Origin: Adiantum capillus-veneris
Lineage: Eukaryota; Streptophyta; Polypodiopsida; Polypodiales; Pteridaceae
Assembly (NCBI GenBank): GCA_014529385.2
Contig: CM043952.1
Location: 59,309,119 to 59,373,118, forward strand
Reading direction: 5' to 3'
Length of the DNA stretch: 64,000 bases
The position numbers and the translations under genes were made by a program. Under the pieces are notes generated by a model. That model saw only the letters and a list, made by a program, of their open reading frames with translations. It ran no database searches and had not been told where the DNA came from. Of the stretch, positions 1 through 11,024 are shown piece by piece. The number at the start of each line of letters is the position of its first letter. The stretch's first letter is position 1.

Positions 1-980
1 AGCAAGACATGGTAAAAGTGTACATCATAACTTCTTATATGGCAAGAAGACCATCTTTCCCTTGGTCTACCTAGAGTTGACAAAAGTGCTACCAAGTTGA
101 GAAGTACAAATTGGGCAAGCCAGCAAGTTTTTAAAGATGAAAGTCCATAATTGCTATAATGTGTAATTATAAAACTTTTCATGTTTAAGAGTAAAGTTGT
201 GAAAATATAAGGGCTCATAGTTTCCAATGTACCAAAAAAGCTTCAAGTTTCAAAGAGATGAGATGAAGTTCTTTTAATATTAAGAATGTGACTACATCTA
301 TGCTTCTCTCTAGATGCTTCTCTTGGATCTCTATCTATGTTCACAAGCATGGTAATGGTTTACATCATCACCTAATCACAAGAATACATAAGCAGCTTAG
401 TATGATAAGGTGCGCACTATTTGTTCATGTACACTTTCACATCATTTGCATCTTAAAATGTGATAGAAATGAAAGCAAAGTAAGGTTGCTCAATTGTTTA
501 TTTTTGTAGGAGTTTTGGGCATTATGCTAAACTGAAGGATGTGGTGTAAAATTGAAGCTGTGACTAAAATCATGCATGCCATTGATCTCTATCTATTTTT
601 ATCCTCTAGTTACAAAACCATATTCCTCGTTGAGAGAGTAGATTGTATTCAACCAGCTTGAGCCTATTTCCTTGCGCACAATCTATATTATACCAACCAT
701 TTGGCTTAATTGTTGCTCTGTTAAATGTGTGATTGGACATTGAGGCAATGTAGGACAGTCTCTTTTTGTGTACACATTAGGTTCCTTGAAAATTTGAGAA
801 TATGAGTATCATACCCTACTTGAGTACACACACACACACACACACAGACACAAATACATACTACATATATGTATAAAGATATGTACATACATATATATAC
901 ACGTGTGTGTGTATACACACACACAGAGCCACACATACATGTATATATGTGTATTTGCATATGTGTGTGTGTGTGTACAC
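1..980. repeat. Left arm of a long inverted repeat
   Basis: This segment is the reverse complement of 35971-36895. The match runs from the CA/GT-rich block at about 830-980 to base 1, so the left arm continues beyond the window. Small substitutions and microsatellite length changes show the arms are old. No coding frame is credible; the short ORFs fall in low-complexity or unconserved sequence. It may be two opposed copies of a dispersed element or a true inverted duplication. Confidence 0.85.
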
Positions 981-985
981 ATATA
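825..985. repeat. (CA)n/(TG)n and TATA-type alternating block
   Basis: CA, TG and TA dinucleotide runs alternate purine and pyrimidine over about 160 bases, a composition prone to Z-DNA or cruciform formation. ORFs on both strands here are simple-sequence translations. The mirrored block in the right arm is at 35971-36110. Confidence 0.8.
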
Positions 986-1082
986 TATTCTTATATCGAA
1001 ATTTATCACATAGGTCTTGAAGCCTCTTGTTGTTGTTATAGTACAATAACTATGACATTTAAAACTTTTATCCTCCCTTCGT

Positions 1083-1090
1083 GCCCCCCC

Positions 1091-1164
<74 letters not shown>
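1083..1164. repeat. Compound poly-C, (CT)n, (CA)n tract
   Basis: About 35 C residues with one AA interruption are followed directly by (TC)n and then (AC)n. The same order C, CT, CA recurs at 2473-2680. Proline/histidine-rich ORFs across it are translations of the repeat. Confidence 0.9.
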
Positions 1165-1168
<4 letters not shown>

Positions 1169-1349
1169 TTAGATGGATAGCAGTTTGCATGGAGCTCATG
1201 TGTGCATACACGTATGACTTGTCAGAGTGGTATAGTAGTTGAAAAATTGGCACTGCAGTTAAAGTGATGACCTCAAGTCAATGCATGAAAAGGATGAGAA
1301 AACTCCTTTTCCTCAATCTCTTTAAAGAAAAGTATAGATGGCTATGATT

Positions 1350-1351
<2 letters not shown>

Positions 1352-1413
<62 letters not shown>

Positions 1414-1627
1414 AGCTCTTGAACTTGAGACCATCGAATAGATCTTTCAGATCTCATTGGATCGCTTCTACAATATTTTAAATTCTTCTTCTTTCAAGAC
1501 GTGTGTGTGTATGTGTGAGTGAGACTCTAAGCTCCTGAACTTGAGACCATCGAATAGATCTTTCAGATCTCATTGGATCGCTTCTACAATATTTGAAATT
1601 CTTCTTCTTTCAAGACGTGTGTGTGTA

Positions 1628-1693
<66 letters not shown>
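1352..1693. repeat. 116-bp tandem duplication flanked by (CT)n and (GA)n
   Basis: Two copies of a 116-bp unit (1411-1526 and 1527-1642) match almost base for base, both starting CTAAGCTC and containing GAACTTGAGACCATCG. A (CT)n run of about 60 bp precedes them and a (GA)n run of about 55 bp follows. The inversion of simple-repeat strand across the duplication gives the block a hairpin-like symmetry. Confidence 0.9.
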
Positions 1694-2472
1694 TTAGAAG
1701 ATGAAACAAAAATAAATTTATTTTCACCCAAGTTTCCATTTATATCTTCTGGGATTGTTCCTATGGGATTAAAATTTTTATTATTATTATTCTCTCTCTC
1801 TCTCTCTCTCTCCCCTTCCTTTCCATAGATATTTAAGTGTTAAAGACTTGTTGTGTAACTTTAACGTCTTTTTAGATTGTTCTTACGTCCTTAAATATTT
1901 TATTATGTCTTTCTCCTCTTCTGCCTTCTGCTTGCTGCGTCATTTTTTGACGCTAAAATATTTTTCTCTACGTGTGTGGGGTTGATTTTTGATAGGCACC
2001 TTTGCCTATCAAAATTTAGAGAATTTATTGATTTTTAAGCATTTTCCACGGTTTAACTCTTAAAAACAAAAAGGACAGAATATTCAAGACTTGGTAAAAG
2101 GTATGTTAACTGGGCAATCTCTCTCCCTATTCGGGGTGCCAATGCGAGGGTTGAATTTTTTTGGGCATTTTATTTATTTTCTATGGGTGAAAAATGTTAG
2201 CTACCCTTTTGAAAATACACTATTACTCTAAGAAAATCATATTATCTTGGAAATTTGACTTGGTGTGTCACTAAATATAAATTTTGTATATCACGTGCAT
2301 TCACGGACTATTTTTAAACTCCTTATCAGTGAGTTTTTGACAAATAATTTAGTGTGTAAAAGAAAAATTTCAATTACATTTTATGGTACCTTTTTGTATG
2401 TGAAAATTTGAGAAAAAAATTTAATAACCCCTTCTACTGTACTCACGTGATAGTCGCATAAATATTAGGTGA

Positions 2473-2488
2473 CCCCTCCCCCCCCCTC

Positions 2489-2522
<34 letters not shown>

Positions 2523-2580
2523 AGAAATTTGAAGGGCTTGAAAGGTGTCCTTGTGAGAAGGAGCTCTATGAGCTCGAAAG

Positions 2581-2670
<90 letters not shown>

Positions 2671-2733
2671 CATATGCACGTGCACGTACAGGCACACACA
2701 TGCAATGCGACTCTCTCTCTCTCTCTCTCATGG
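2473..2733. repeat. Compound poly-C, (CT)n, (CA)n tract with long C run
   Basis: A C run of about 31 bases (2491-2521) precedes a 65-bp spacer, a (CT)n tract (2587-2617), a long (CA)n tract (2618-2680) and a second (CT)n tract (about 2711-2729). The opposite strand is a G run able to form G-quadruplexes. No gene is supported here. Confidence 0.9.
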
Positions 2734-3158
2734 TCAATAACATCGATAACTGCTCCTTCATTTACATGTATTTTCTCAAAGTGAAACTATCCCAAGTCGA
2801 CACCACACGAGCTTTTTTTTTCAATCTCTTAAAGAAATAAAAACTTTTTACAAAAATATATCAATATTGGTCTTGAAAAAGACCTCTTGAAACGAAAAAA
2901 CCAAATATATCTTCAAAAATTAAATTCTCATCAAATTATAAAATCTCCTCTAAATTTATTTCCTTTTTGTTATGTGCATTTAAACCAATAAGTTTATTTT
3001 ATGTAGAGGACAAAGTCTTTGACTTTCTATGACTAAAGCACTTTCTACTACTAAAGAGAAAGAAATTCTTTTGATTTTATATTCTGACAAAAGCTTTCCT
3101 GCTTGTTGCTTCTTACTCTCCCTTTTGCATTTTAGAGAGGTTTTCTCTTGAGTGAAGG

Positions 3159-3306
3159 AGTGAGTGACACATGGAGGGTCTCTCCTTCCTTGAAAAAATT
3201 AAGCTGCATTATAGAGAGTATAGAAGTGAAGCAGTGAGTGACATGTGGAGGGTCTCTCCTTCCTTGAAAATTTTAAGCTGCATTATATATAGTATAGATT
3301 TCTTAA
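3159..3306. repeat. 74-bp tandem duplication
   Basis: Units at 3159-3232 and from 3233 share AGTGAGTGAC, GGAGGGTCTCTCCTTCC and AAGCTGCATTATA with few mismatches. The 86-aa ORF across it is a repeat product and is not credible as a gene. Confidence 0.85.
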
Positions 3307-3475
3307 AACCATTTGAAGCGTGGATTTTCTTTATATTTTTTAAAGGTCATAGAGAATTTTACTCCATGTGTTTCTCAATGACCCTTCTTCGTAGGCTTTC
3401 ACGGACCTTTTATGTTGTAAATGATCTTTGACTTCAACGCTCGAAGTTCAAAAGCCAGACACATATATTTGCATT

Positions 3476-3496
3476 GTGTGTGTGTTTGTGTATGTG

Positions 3497-3544
<48 letters not shown>

Positions 3545-3723
3545 CATTGTATACAAGAGACAAAGTCAACGTGCCATTCTCTGAGGTGTTGGAGCATTGC
3601 ACGAAGGATTTCCACATTTGCATTGCATGAATGAAATACAATAAGCTCAACAATTCAGATTTAGGAGTCCAATAAATTTTTTATGGATGTCTTGCACACA
3701 TTATGTGTGTGTGCGTGCGTGCA

Positions 3724-3787
<64 letters not shown>
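3476..3787. repeat. Two (GT)n-(GA)n compound microsatellites
   Basis: GT-rich sequence passes into (GA)n at 3500-3541 and again at 3700-3787. Both have the same order and strand, with about 160 bp of ordinary sequence between them. Confidence 0.9.
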
Positions 3788-3790
<3 letters not shown>

Positions 3791-4059
3791 TCTCACACCG
3801 ACACTAGAAAGATAGAGGAAGGAGATCAAGCAGTTGTTTCACAATCATCAATCGACGGAGTCTGCAATCGAGAATGAAAAATAGAAAATTGATATCAACA
3901 TCTACAAAATCGAGAACCGACAAGATTAAGAATTGATGCAGTTTGGAAAGTTCAATCCGAGAATCCATGGTAGAAGATGTGCAATCCAAGGGTAGGAGCA
4001 CACCTCAACAAACGGCAAAGGTGGATGATGGGAGGCAATTCCGACAATTCTCGACTATT

Positions 4060-5040
4060 CTTAAAGGTGTTTACATTAGATTTCTTTGAGCTTTGTCAAT
4101 GCTCTCACCTTCGGGTTGACTTGGAATTCAAAGGTGAATTTCAAAATTTATAGATGGGATTGCACTAAACGTAAGTTTTCTTGAACGTTTAAAGAAAAAT
4201 TAGAATTTTTGGGGGAAATTTTAAAATTTTGTAAGGGGGGCTACATTAAATCGAGTTGAGGCATAGTGCTTTCTCCTAAAAACTTAGAAGACTTGCACAT
4301 GAGAAATTTTAGGGACAACTTGATTATATTTAAAGGATTTTACACTCAATTTCTCTATACTTTGTAGGTTTCCTCACCATCAAAACTAGAATTTAGAGAT
4401 AAATTTCAAAATATGTAGGTGGGATTACACTAAATTGAGGATTTTTAAAGCATTTGGCTATACCATACTTTTTTTCAAACATTTTAGAGGCAAATTTACT
4501 ATATTTGAAGGTTTTTGCACTGAAATTCTCCGTACTTTGTAGATTCTCTCTCTAAACATTAATTATGTTTTATGTTCTCTAACCTTTGTAGTTCCTTTTT
4601 CTTTTTTTAAAAAAATGCTCTTAAGAGCTTCATTTGAATTAACTAAAAAAGAATACATGAAGACCCTGGCATATCCTTTGCACATGGGTGTCCAACCTAT
4701 ACAACATATGCATGCTGTGACCCAAAACATACCCGAACATTTTTGCAAGTACACTTTATTTCCATCAAGGACCTATCTTCTTATTCTCAGCAAGCCCCTT
4801 CCTCTACTTGATAAAAGTCATTCGCAATTAGACATAAATCTCAAAAAAATTAGATGAGATTATACTAAACCTAAGTTTTTTCCTCCAATTGTTGTGGGGG
4901 TCCTAAAATTCAAATTAAATCTTCCACATGTCACGTGACAAGGATCTCCAAGGTCACGTGACAAGGACCTCCAAGGTGCATTAGATATAGTTGAGAAAAT
5001 TTGTAGGTGGGATTATACTAAACCTAGGTTTTTCTTAAGC
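4060..5040. repeat. Diverged dispersed/tandem repeat block
   Basis: A motif of about 55 bp built around GTAGGTGGGATTACACTAAA recurs at about 4137, 4398, 4838 and 4990. A second motif ending CTTTGTAG recurs at about 4310 and 4490. Together they suggest an old array with units of a few hundred bases. A 23-bp tandem pair at 4930-4975 carries CACGTG twice. Confidence 0.6.
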
Positions 5041-5123
5041 ATTGGGGTACACAATAGATTTTTGCTATTATTCAATAGTCCATTATCTATACTCTTTATA
5101 ATGGAGTTTGAAAAATTAGAGGA

Positions 5124-5124
<1 letters not shown>

Positions 5125-5159
<35 letters not shown>

Positions 5160-5215
5160 ACATAGACTCTGCAAATCACTCTTTTTTTAATAATGTATAG
5201 ACTATAGTAGTCAAA

Positions 5216-5288
<73 letters not shown>
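5125..5288. repeat. (GA)n, spacer, (GT)n-(GA)n
   Basis: A GA tract (5126-5157) and a GT-to-GA compound tract (about 5217-5287) flank ordinary sequence. The 123-aa minus-strand ORF here is mostly Ser-Leu and His-Thr from the repeats. Confidence 0.9.
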
Positions 5289-5293
<5 letters not shown>

Positions 5294-5668
5294 CACTAGC
5301 AAGGAGATAGAGAAAGAGAAAGAGTGAGGTGGGTCATCGGGACCGATACCAAGACCTTGATGAGGATAGCTACTAATGATCATGTATAGGTATGGTAGGC
5401 CAAGCGATGGCATCATGAAGGTCAGCAATAATAACTCGATTGTGAAGCGGAGGCGAATATGTGACAAGGACTGTCCCTTGGTGGGGAGCGCTTGGTAGTA
5501 GAAGATGGGTGCTCAAGGCAATATGAGTGCATGGGTTTTCTTGAGCATCTAAGGTTTTGGTCTGGTAGCGAGAGAGTAAAGAGCTAATGGCTTAGGTGGA
5601 AGCAGTTGTAGCCACAACTCAGACAAACTCTATGTGTGTGTGTGTGTGTGAGTGAGAGTGAGAGAGAG

Positions 5669-7252
5669 TGTCATAATAATCAATATCTAATTCTCCTAAA
5701 TGATTTTCTCATATTAAACTGATCATTTAATGTGGGGAAGAGCCAGGGGAGAAAAAGCTAGAATATTGGTTAAGCTAGCAGACCGGCCACAGTAGGGATC
5801 CAAAGAAGGGAAGATAGGGATCCAAAGGGGGGGCCATCTGCAAAAGAGCCATGTGTAACAATGGGCTAAAAAGACCCTAAGGTTCAGCCCATTAAGACTT
5901 CCAAAATGCTAAGGTTCCAAAATTCAAAGGTTGTGTCCAAAGGTCAACCCTAGGGGCAATTGGATGCTTTGTGTGTAACTAAAAAGTCTTTGCATATCCC
6001 TACATGGGAGGGGCGAGCCCTTCTTCTAGGGGATGAGAGAGAAAGACACACACACACACATAGGCTCCCTTTACACAAAGGGAATTAGGGACACATGTCA
6101 GCTCCCTAGCCCAGATGCCCACAAGGTTCGCCCAATTCCTATTGGATGGCCTTGGAGGTGGACCAATGAGAACTAGGCTAGAGTAAATCTAGTTTAATTA
6201 ATTTAAAAACACTTAATAAAAGAACCAATTAGAATTAAGTCTCCTAAAAGACTATTGGACAGTCTCCCAAGGGGTCCAATGAGCATTCAGGAGCCCAATG
6301 GCTTGCCTGATTCCTATTGGCCAGAGGCAAAGGGGTCTAATGAGAGTTTAGTTTAATTATTAAATTACCTAAAGCTCTCACAAAAGGGGAAAGGGGGACA
6401 CATGTCAGAAGGCTATCACTTATGTTGCTTAATAGCCATTGGCTTGACTTGGGGAGGTCCAATGGGGAGCCTGCAAGAGCAAATAGCAAGAGGGCTCACC
6501 CAAGAGAGAGAGGGGGCTGATTTTTGCAAGGCATTATCACACACACACTCACACAATCTCATGTGTGAAGAAAGAGAAGACTACCTCTACCAAGCTTTAA
6601 TGGAGATGTCATCACCTACTCCAAGCTTGTGAGATAGAAGCCTACATCGACACACTCTTGGCTTGTGGATGCAAATCCAACCAAGAGCCAAGATTCAATG
6701 CATGCTCATCTCCTCTACCAAGCTAGTTACTAAGCTAAAGCTATGCTAATATGAGTGATTATGTGAGATGATGTACATCTTTCTCGTAAGATACTCCTTC
6801 TTCCTCTCAATCTACTCTCACACCCTGCTAGCTCTCACCATCTTCAAATGTGTGTGAGGTCTTGGGTCTGAGAACGAGGATAATTAAAGTTGTGTTTACT
6901 AAGTGTTTTGCTTAGTGCATGAAGCTTTCATCTTCATTGCACTAGCTAGTATTGAAGGAACACAAAGAATTGTATTGTACAATGTCTCTCTTGATGGGAG
7001 AAACCATAATATAAAGACTTTTGGAGGGGGGACCGGCTCCATGCAAATCCGGTCCTCAACTGTTGTCAATAGCTTAATTTCTCTCTCTTTTGAAAGTATT
7101 GTTCATGCTATCTAACTAGGTGTTATGCTTTTTGTTGCTCTCTCCACCCAAGCACTCTTGTAATTCTCATTAGGAATCTATTCTAATCAAATGCCCACTA
7201 TGTTCATGCTAATTTCCACTACACACAAGTTTTTAGGCCATTAAATGTTACA
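5669..7252 (+). mobile_element. 5' LTR of gypsy copy A
   Basis: It starts TGTCATAATA and ends TGTTACA, the canonical TG...CA limits. It is followed one base later by the tRNA-Met primer site, which fixes the 3' end. It is the reverse complement of 27796-29385 with scattered differences. Length is 1584 bp. The small ORFs inside (for example 6402-6632 and 6903-7115) recur in the sister LTR only as inherited sequence. Confidence 0.93.
5959..6463 (+). promoter_or_regulatory. Array of 11 CCAAT boxes in the LTR
   Basis: CCAAT or its complement ATTGG starts at 5959, 6132, 6141, 6163, 6225, 6254, 6276, 6295, 6316, 6438 and 6459. Several neighbours are 21-22 bp apart and in opposite orientation. About one such pentamer is expected by chance in 505 bp. 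CCAAT is the core site of NF-Y factors, so this probably is the U3 enhancer. The array is conserved in the sister LTR. Confidence 0.6.
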
Positions 7253-7253
7253 T

Positions 7254-7265
7254 TGGTATCAGAGC
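7254..7265 (+). other. Primer-binding site of copy A (tRNA-iMet)
   Basis: TGGTATCAGAGC is the standard plant LTR-retrotransposon primer site, complementary to the 3' end of initiator methionine tRNA. It lies one base after the LTR. Confidence 0.95.
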
Positions 7266-7630
7266 ACAAGGTTTCTCTTTTCTTGCTCAAGAAGGGAGGT
7301 CCTCAAGCTAGCTATAAATGGTTGGTATTATTAATTGCCTGTGAGTAAGTAGAATAGGGATTTTTCAGCCTTGAAGTGCGCCTGCCTTTGTGCAGTTAAC
7401 GGGGCATCACCGTCGAGAGCTATGGTCTTAATAGTGGAGTCCTACGGGGCTTGCCTATGGCTTAACCACTATTGAGCTATTAGAAGCTTGACAAGAGCCG
7501 GTGCTGTTTTGGTGTCGAAAGACCCTCTCTTCTATTCCTTGTTATTAATGGTATTCGAGCCGTGGGTACAGTAGCTTGAGTGCTTTTTCTAAAGGGGTAA
7601 AGAGGAGTAGCAACTAGGGCTTGAAGTTCC
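7266..7630 (+). other. Gypsy A leader, with deletion scar
   Basis: The untranslated leader matches the leader of copy B (27379-27782) until about 7625. There it jumps straight into mid-gag, skipping the gag start and N-terminal half. The six bases CCAAAG occur at both deletion ends in copy B, so the loss used microhomology. Confidence 0.75.
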
Positions 7631-8172
7631 AAAGACAAAGTACTCACCGAATGGCGAAGCTTAAAGCTCTCTCCCAATGAATCCATCCACAAATATGTAG
7701 ACAAGTTTTGGGACCTACAACTCAAAGACACTGTCTTTAAAAAGTTGGATTTTGGAGAGCAAAAGCAACAATTTTGTGCGGTCTTAACCGAAGAAATGGC
7801 GGAGTATGTCAACTCCCAAAGGCCACGTACCATATCGGAGGTAATACACCATACTATGGTGGCCTCACGAATGAATTTCCAAACAGGGACTAAAAGAAAT
7901 AATAAGCCCCCGGAAAACAAGGGTTCCAATGAGCCTAAGGGGAAGGACAATGTCCAAAAGTCTCCTAAGGGCAACTCCAACAAATCTAAAGAGAAGGGAG
8001 TTTACAAAGGTAAGAACAAACTCTGTCCTGAAGAGCTTGAGCGATATCGCAAGGTAATCGGTGTTTCAAGTGCGGCGAACAAGGGCATGCGTACCGTGCT
8101 TGTCCCCAAAAGAACAACCGCCAAGATCCTCCTAGAGCTTCCTTGGTTGAAATCCAAGAGGAGGAGACTCAC
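7631..8172 (+). pseudogene. Gypsy A gag remnant
   Basis: Gag is the capsid/nucleocapsid protein of the retroelement particle. The frame is open from 7634 and carries the same segment as copy B (VLTEWRSL, FGEQKQQFCAVL, MAEYVNSQRP). It then turns lysine-rich and reaches the zinc knuckle. A one-base loss near 8053 throws the knuckle (CFKC..GHAYRAC) out of frame. Copia-C interrupts it at 8172 and the frame resumes at 13313. The first half of gag is missing through the leader deletion. Confidence 0.85.
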
Positions 8173-8451
8173 TGTTGAAGATGATGAAACAGGAAACAGA
8201 AGAAAGATAGCAACTCAGAGTAGGAAGAAGATGGAGAAGGAGAAGACACAGAGCTTGCGTACAAGATCTCTGTAGTCTTTGTCTCTGTATTAGAATAATA
8301 GAGTATATACAAACTCAGAGCTACAAAGCTTATATGAGACCCTAAGAGATAAGGTGTTATTTCACACCAGATGTCCAGGGGGAAAAACCCAGTGGGAGAA
8401 AAGTGCCCCTGGTGAAGCGCGAATACACACTAACACTACTACATGTCTACA
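8173..8451 (-). mobile_element. 3' LTR of copia-C
   Basis: On the plus strand it reads TGTTGAAG...GTCTACA. It is paired with 13034-13312 at about 97% identity by hand comparison. Confidence 0.95.
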
Positions 8452-8461
8452 AATCCCCCCT
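8452..8461 (-). other. Polypurine tract of copia-C
   Basis: On the minus strand this reads AGGGGGGATT immediately before the 3' LTR, the expected primer for plus-strand DNA synthesis. Confidence 0.85.
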
Positions 8462-8498
8462 GTAGTGATAGTGTGAATCCATACAAGGTAGCAGATCA

Positions 8499-9295
8499 TC
8501 ATGTGTATGAGAGTAAGCCCAAATCTTTTCGGAAAGCTTCAAACTTTTCTCGTGATAACGCCTTCGTAAATAGATCTGCAATGTTATCCTGTGTAGAACA
8601 GTAAGTTTGTGTCATCTCCCCTGCATGTAGCCTTTCCCTGACATAGTGGTAGTGAACCTCTATGTGCTTTGTTCTTGCATGAAATAGTGGATTCCTTGCA
8701 ACTGCCATAGCACTCTGACTGTCAATGAAAATGGTAGTGGTGCCTGTTGATACTCACAAAGATCTGCCAATAACCTGCGTATCCATACACAATCAAATGT
8801 TGCCATGAAAGCTGCCCTGTACTCAGCTTCACAAGTTGATGTAGCCAATGTGGATTGCTTCTTTCTTAGCCAAGATATACATGCATTTCCCAAGAAAAAA
8901 AAATTTCCACTTGTGGAATGTCGTGTTTCAAAATCACTAGCCCAATCTGAATCACTGTAACCAAGAAGCTGCATAGAACTGTTTCCATACATATCCCCCC
9001 TTGGAAAGAACATGGAAAGATTAGGGGTACTTGAAAGGTAACGTAGTATGCGCTTCATAGCCTGCCAATGATGCATACCTGGGCTGTGCATAAATCTGCT
9101 TGCTTGTGAAACCCCAAATTGAATGTCTGGGCGAGTGTTGCCTGTCAAATATATCAAGCAACCAACCGCTGCTGCATAAGTATGTACATCAAAAGGTTCT
9201 CCAGCATCGTGCATGCTCAACTTTGATCCTATTTCTACAGGTGTAGAGATTGGTTTACAATTTTGCATACCAAACTTGTCCAAAATTTTATGCAA
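8499..9295 (-). pseudogene. Copia-C RNase H region
   Basis: This part of Pol degrades the RNA template during cDNA synthesis. Minus-strand frames show copia hallmarks: NTRPDIQFGVSQASRFMHSP, the GYSDSDWASD box with catalytic acids, KKQSTLATSTCEAEYRAA, then HARTKHIEVHYHYVRERL and NIADLFTKAL. A frame change near 8700 splits the domain into two ORFs (8660-9295 and 8499-8708). Confidence 0.9.
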
Positions 9296-9333
9296 ATATT
9301 TTGCCTACAGCATGTATATGCCATCCTCTGATT

Positions 9334-10065
9334 TCACAAACTGAATACCCAAGTAATAATGTAGCAAACCAAGATCAGACATCTCAAAGCATCTTTAAAC
9401 GCTTCAATTTCATCTGCAGTATTGCCTATAAGAAGCATATCATCCACATAAAGTGTTAGCATAATGAGAACTCCATCTATCTTTTTGACATACAAAGTAC
9501 TTTCTGCTGGACTATTCTGAAATCCCTGGCCAATCAAATAAGTATGTATCTTCTCATACCATGCTCTTGGAGCCTGTTTGAGACCATACAAAGCTTTACG
9601 CAATCTACATACCTTTTGCTCTTGACCTTTTACAGCAAAACCACTTGGTTGACTAACATAAAATTCTTCCTGCAAATCACCATTCAAAAAAGCAATTTTG
9701 ATATCCAACTGATACACTTTCCAACCATGATGAGCAGCAATTGCAACTAGTGATCTAACTATGGACGCATGAGAAGTAGGAGCAAAGGTTTCATCATAAT
9801 CTATGCCTTTATGTTGCGCATAGCCTTTTGCCACAAGCCTTGCTTTGTACTTGTCAACAGTACCATCTTGTTTCCTTTTTACCTTAAAAACCCACTTTGT
9901 ACCAATAGGCTTTTTACCTGTAAGCAAGTCCACTAGATCCCATGTATGATTCTTATGAATAGAATCAATTTCTTGCTGCATAGCATGTTTCCACTGAACA
10001 CACTCTAAAGCTTGATCAAATGAATCAGGCTCATCTGCATCACAAAGAGTGCTAAAGCAAGCCAA
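9334..10065 (-). pseudogene. Copia-C reverse transcriptase
   Basis: This domain would copy element RNA into DNA in the particle. Motifs in order are WDLVDLLTGKKPIGTKWVFK, KARLVAKGYAQ, DETFAPTSHASIVRSL, QLDIKIAFLNGDL, ALYGLKQAPRAWYEK and the catalytic YVDD. QLDIK has Ile where the family usually has Val, and AFLNG is normal. The frame shifts near 9390, so the RT tail and RNase H are in another frame. Confidence 0.92.
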
Positions 10066-10067
10066 AT

Positions 10068-11021
10068 CTACTTCCTCTCTGCCAAAAGCAGTACCAACAC
10101 GTGTTTTTCATGGCAACGGTGCATCCAACTTGCTATTCTGCAAAGTTTTTTGAACCCATTTACCCTGAGAACTTCTTGCTCTTCACACACAATTTCCTCT
10201 ACATCATGAGGTGTCACATGCTGATCAAGATTATCAACCTGTTGTGATTCTTGATTCTCCACAAAAGAAGGAAGCAAACCTTCAAATACATCATGTGTCT
10301 GCATATGAGGTACATCAAAAGCAACCATAGGTTGAGTAGTAGTTTCTGCAAAAATTACATCATGACTTTCAAAAATCTTGTTTGTAGCAGGATTGTAAAG
10401 TCTATAACCTTTACTTCCACTATTGTACCCCACAAATATACATTTGATTGCCTTATCATCAAGCTTCCCACGTAACTGCTGAGGGATGTGAGCATAAGCA
10501 AGACAACCAAAAACACGAAGATAACTGACTGAAGGTTTTCTGTCATACCAAGCTTCATATGGAGTAATGGTCTTCAAGGCACGAGTAGGACACCTGTTCA
10601 AAACATGTGCTCCACAAGCAACTGCCTCCATCCATAGCTTATGAGGCAAACTCTTAGCCTTGAGCATACATCTAGCCATCTCCATTAAAGACTTGTTCTT
10701 CCTTTCTGCAACACCATGCTGTTGTGGTGTGTATGGCATAGTACATTGGTGTTTAATGCCTTTCTTTCCCAAAAAATCCTTAAATGCACCTGACATGTAT
10801 TCACCTCCTCGATCGGTACGAAGAGTCTGTACTTTGCAACCTGTTTCATTTTCAACCATGGCGACATAATGTTGAAAAATTGCAAACACATCTGACTTTG
10901 CTTTGAGTGGATACACCCAACAAAATCTGGAAAAGTCATCAATGAAGGTCACAAAATAAAGGCTGTTTCCTATAGATGGCGTCCTCATAGGACCACATAC
11001 ATCACTGTGTACAAGCTGCAA
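10068..11021 (-). pseudogene. Copia-C integrase
   Basis: This domain would insert the cDNA into the host genome. The DDE core is visible: HSDVCGP (D), RTDRGGEY (D) and GVAERKNKSLMEMAR (E). Downstream come VLNRCPTRAL, TPYEAWYDRKPS and KCIFVGYNSGSKGYRLYNP. All three catalytic acids are present. The frame breaks again close to the RT start. Confidence 0.92.
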
Positions 11022-11024
11022 CTT

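Larger units (their letters stand above)
1165..5668. other. AT-rich spacer without a recognisable gene
   Basis: Apart from the tandem repeats and microsatellites listed separately, this 4.5 kb shows no conserved protein motif, RNA gene or transposon terminus. Frames are short and end quickly. It may hold decayed repeats that cannot be recognised by eye. Confidence 0.6.

Noticed and set aside
721-1253. ORFs rich in Cys-Val-His-Thr on both strands
   Set aside because: They come from CA/GT and poly-C runs.
6402-7115. Small ORFs inside the gypsy A LTR
   Set aside because: They lie in LTR regulatory sequence; the counterparts in copy B differ or are broken, and no domain is visible.
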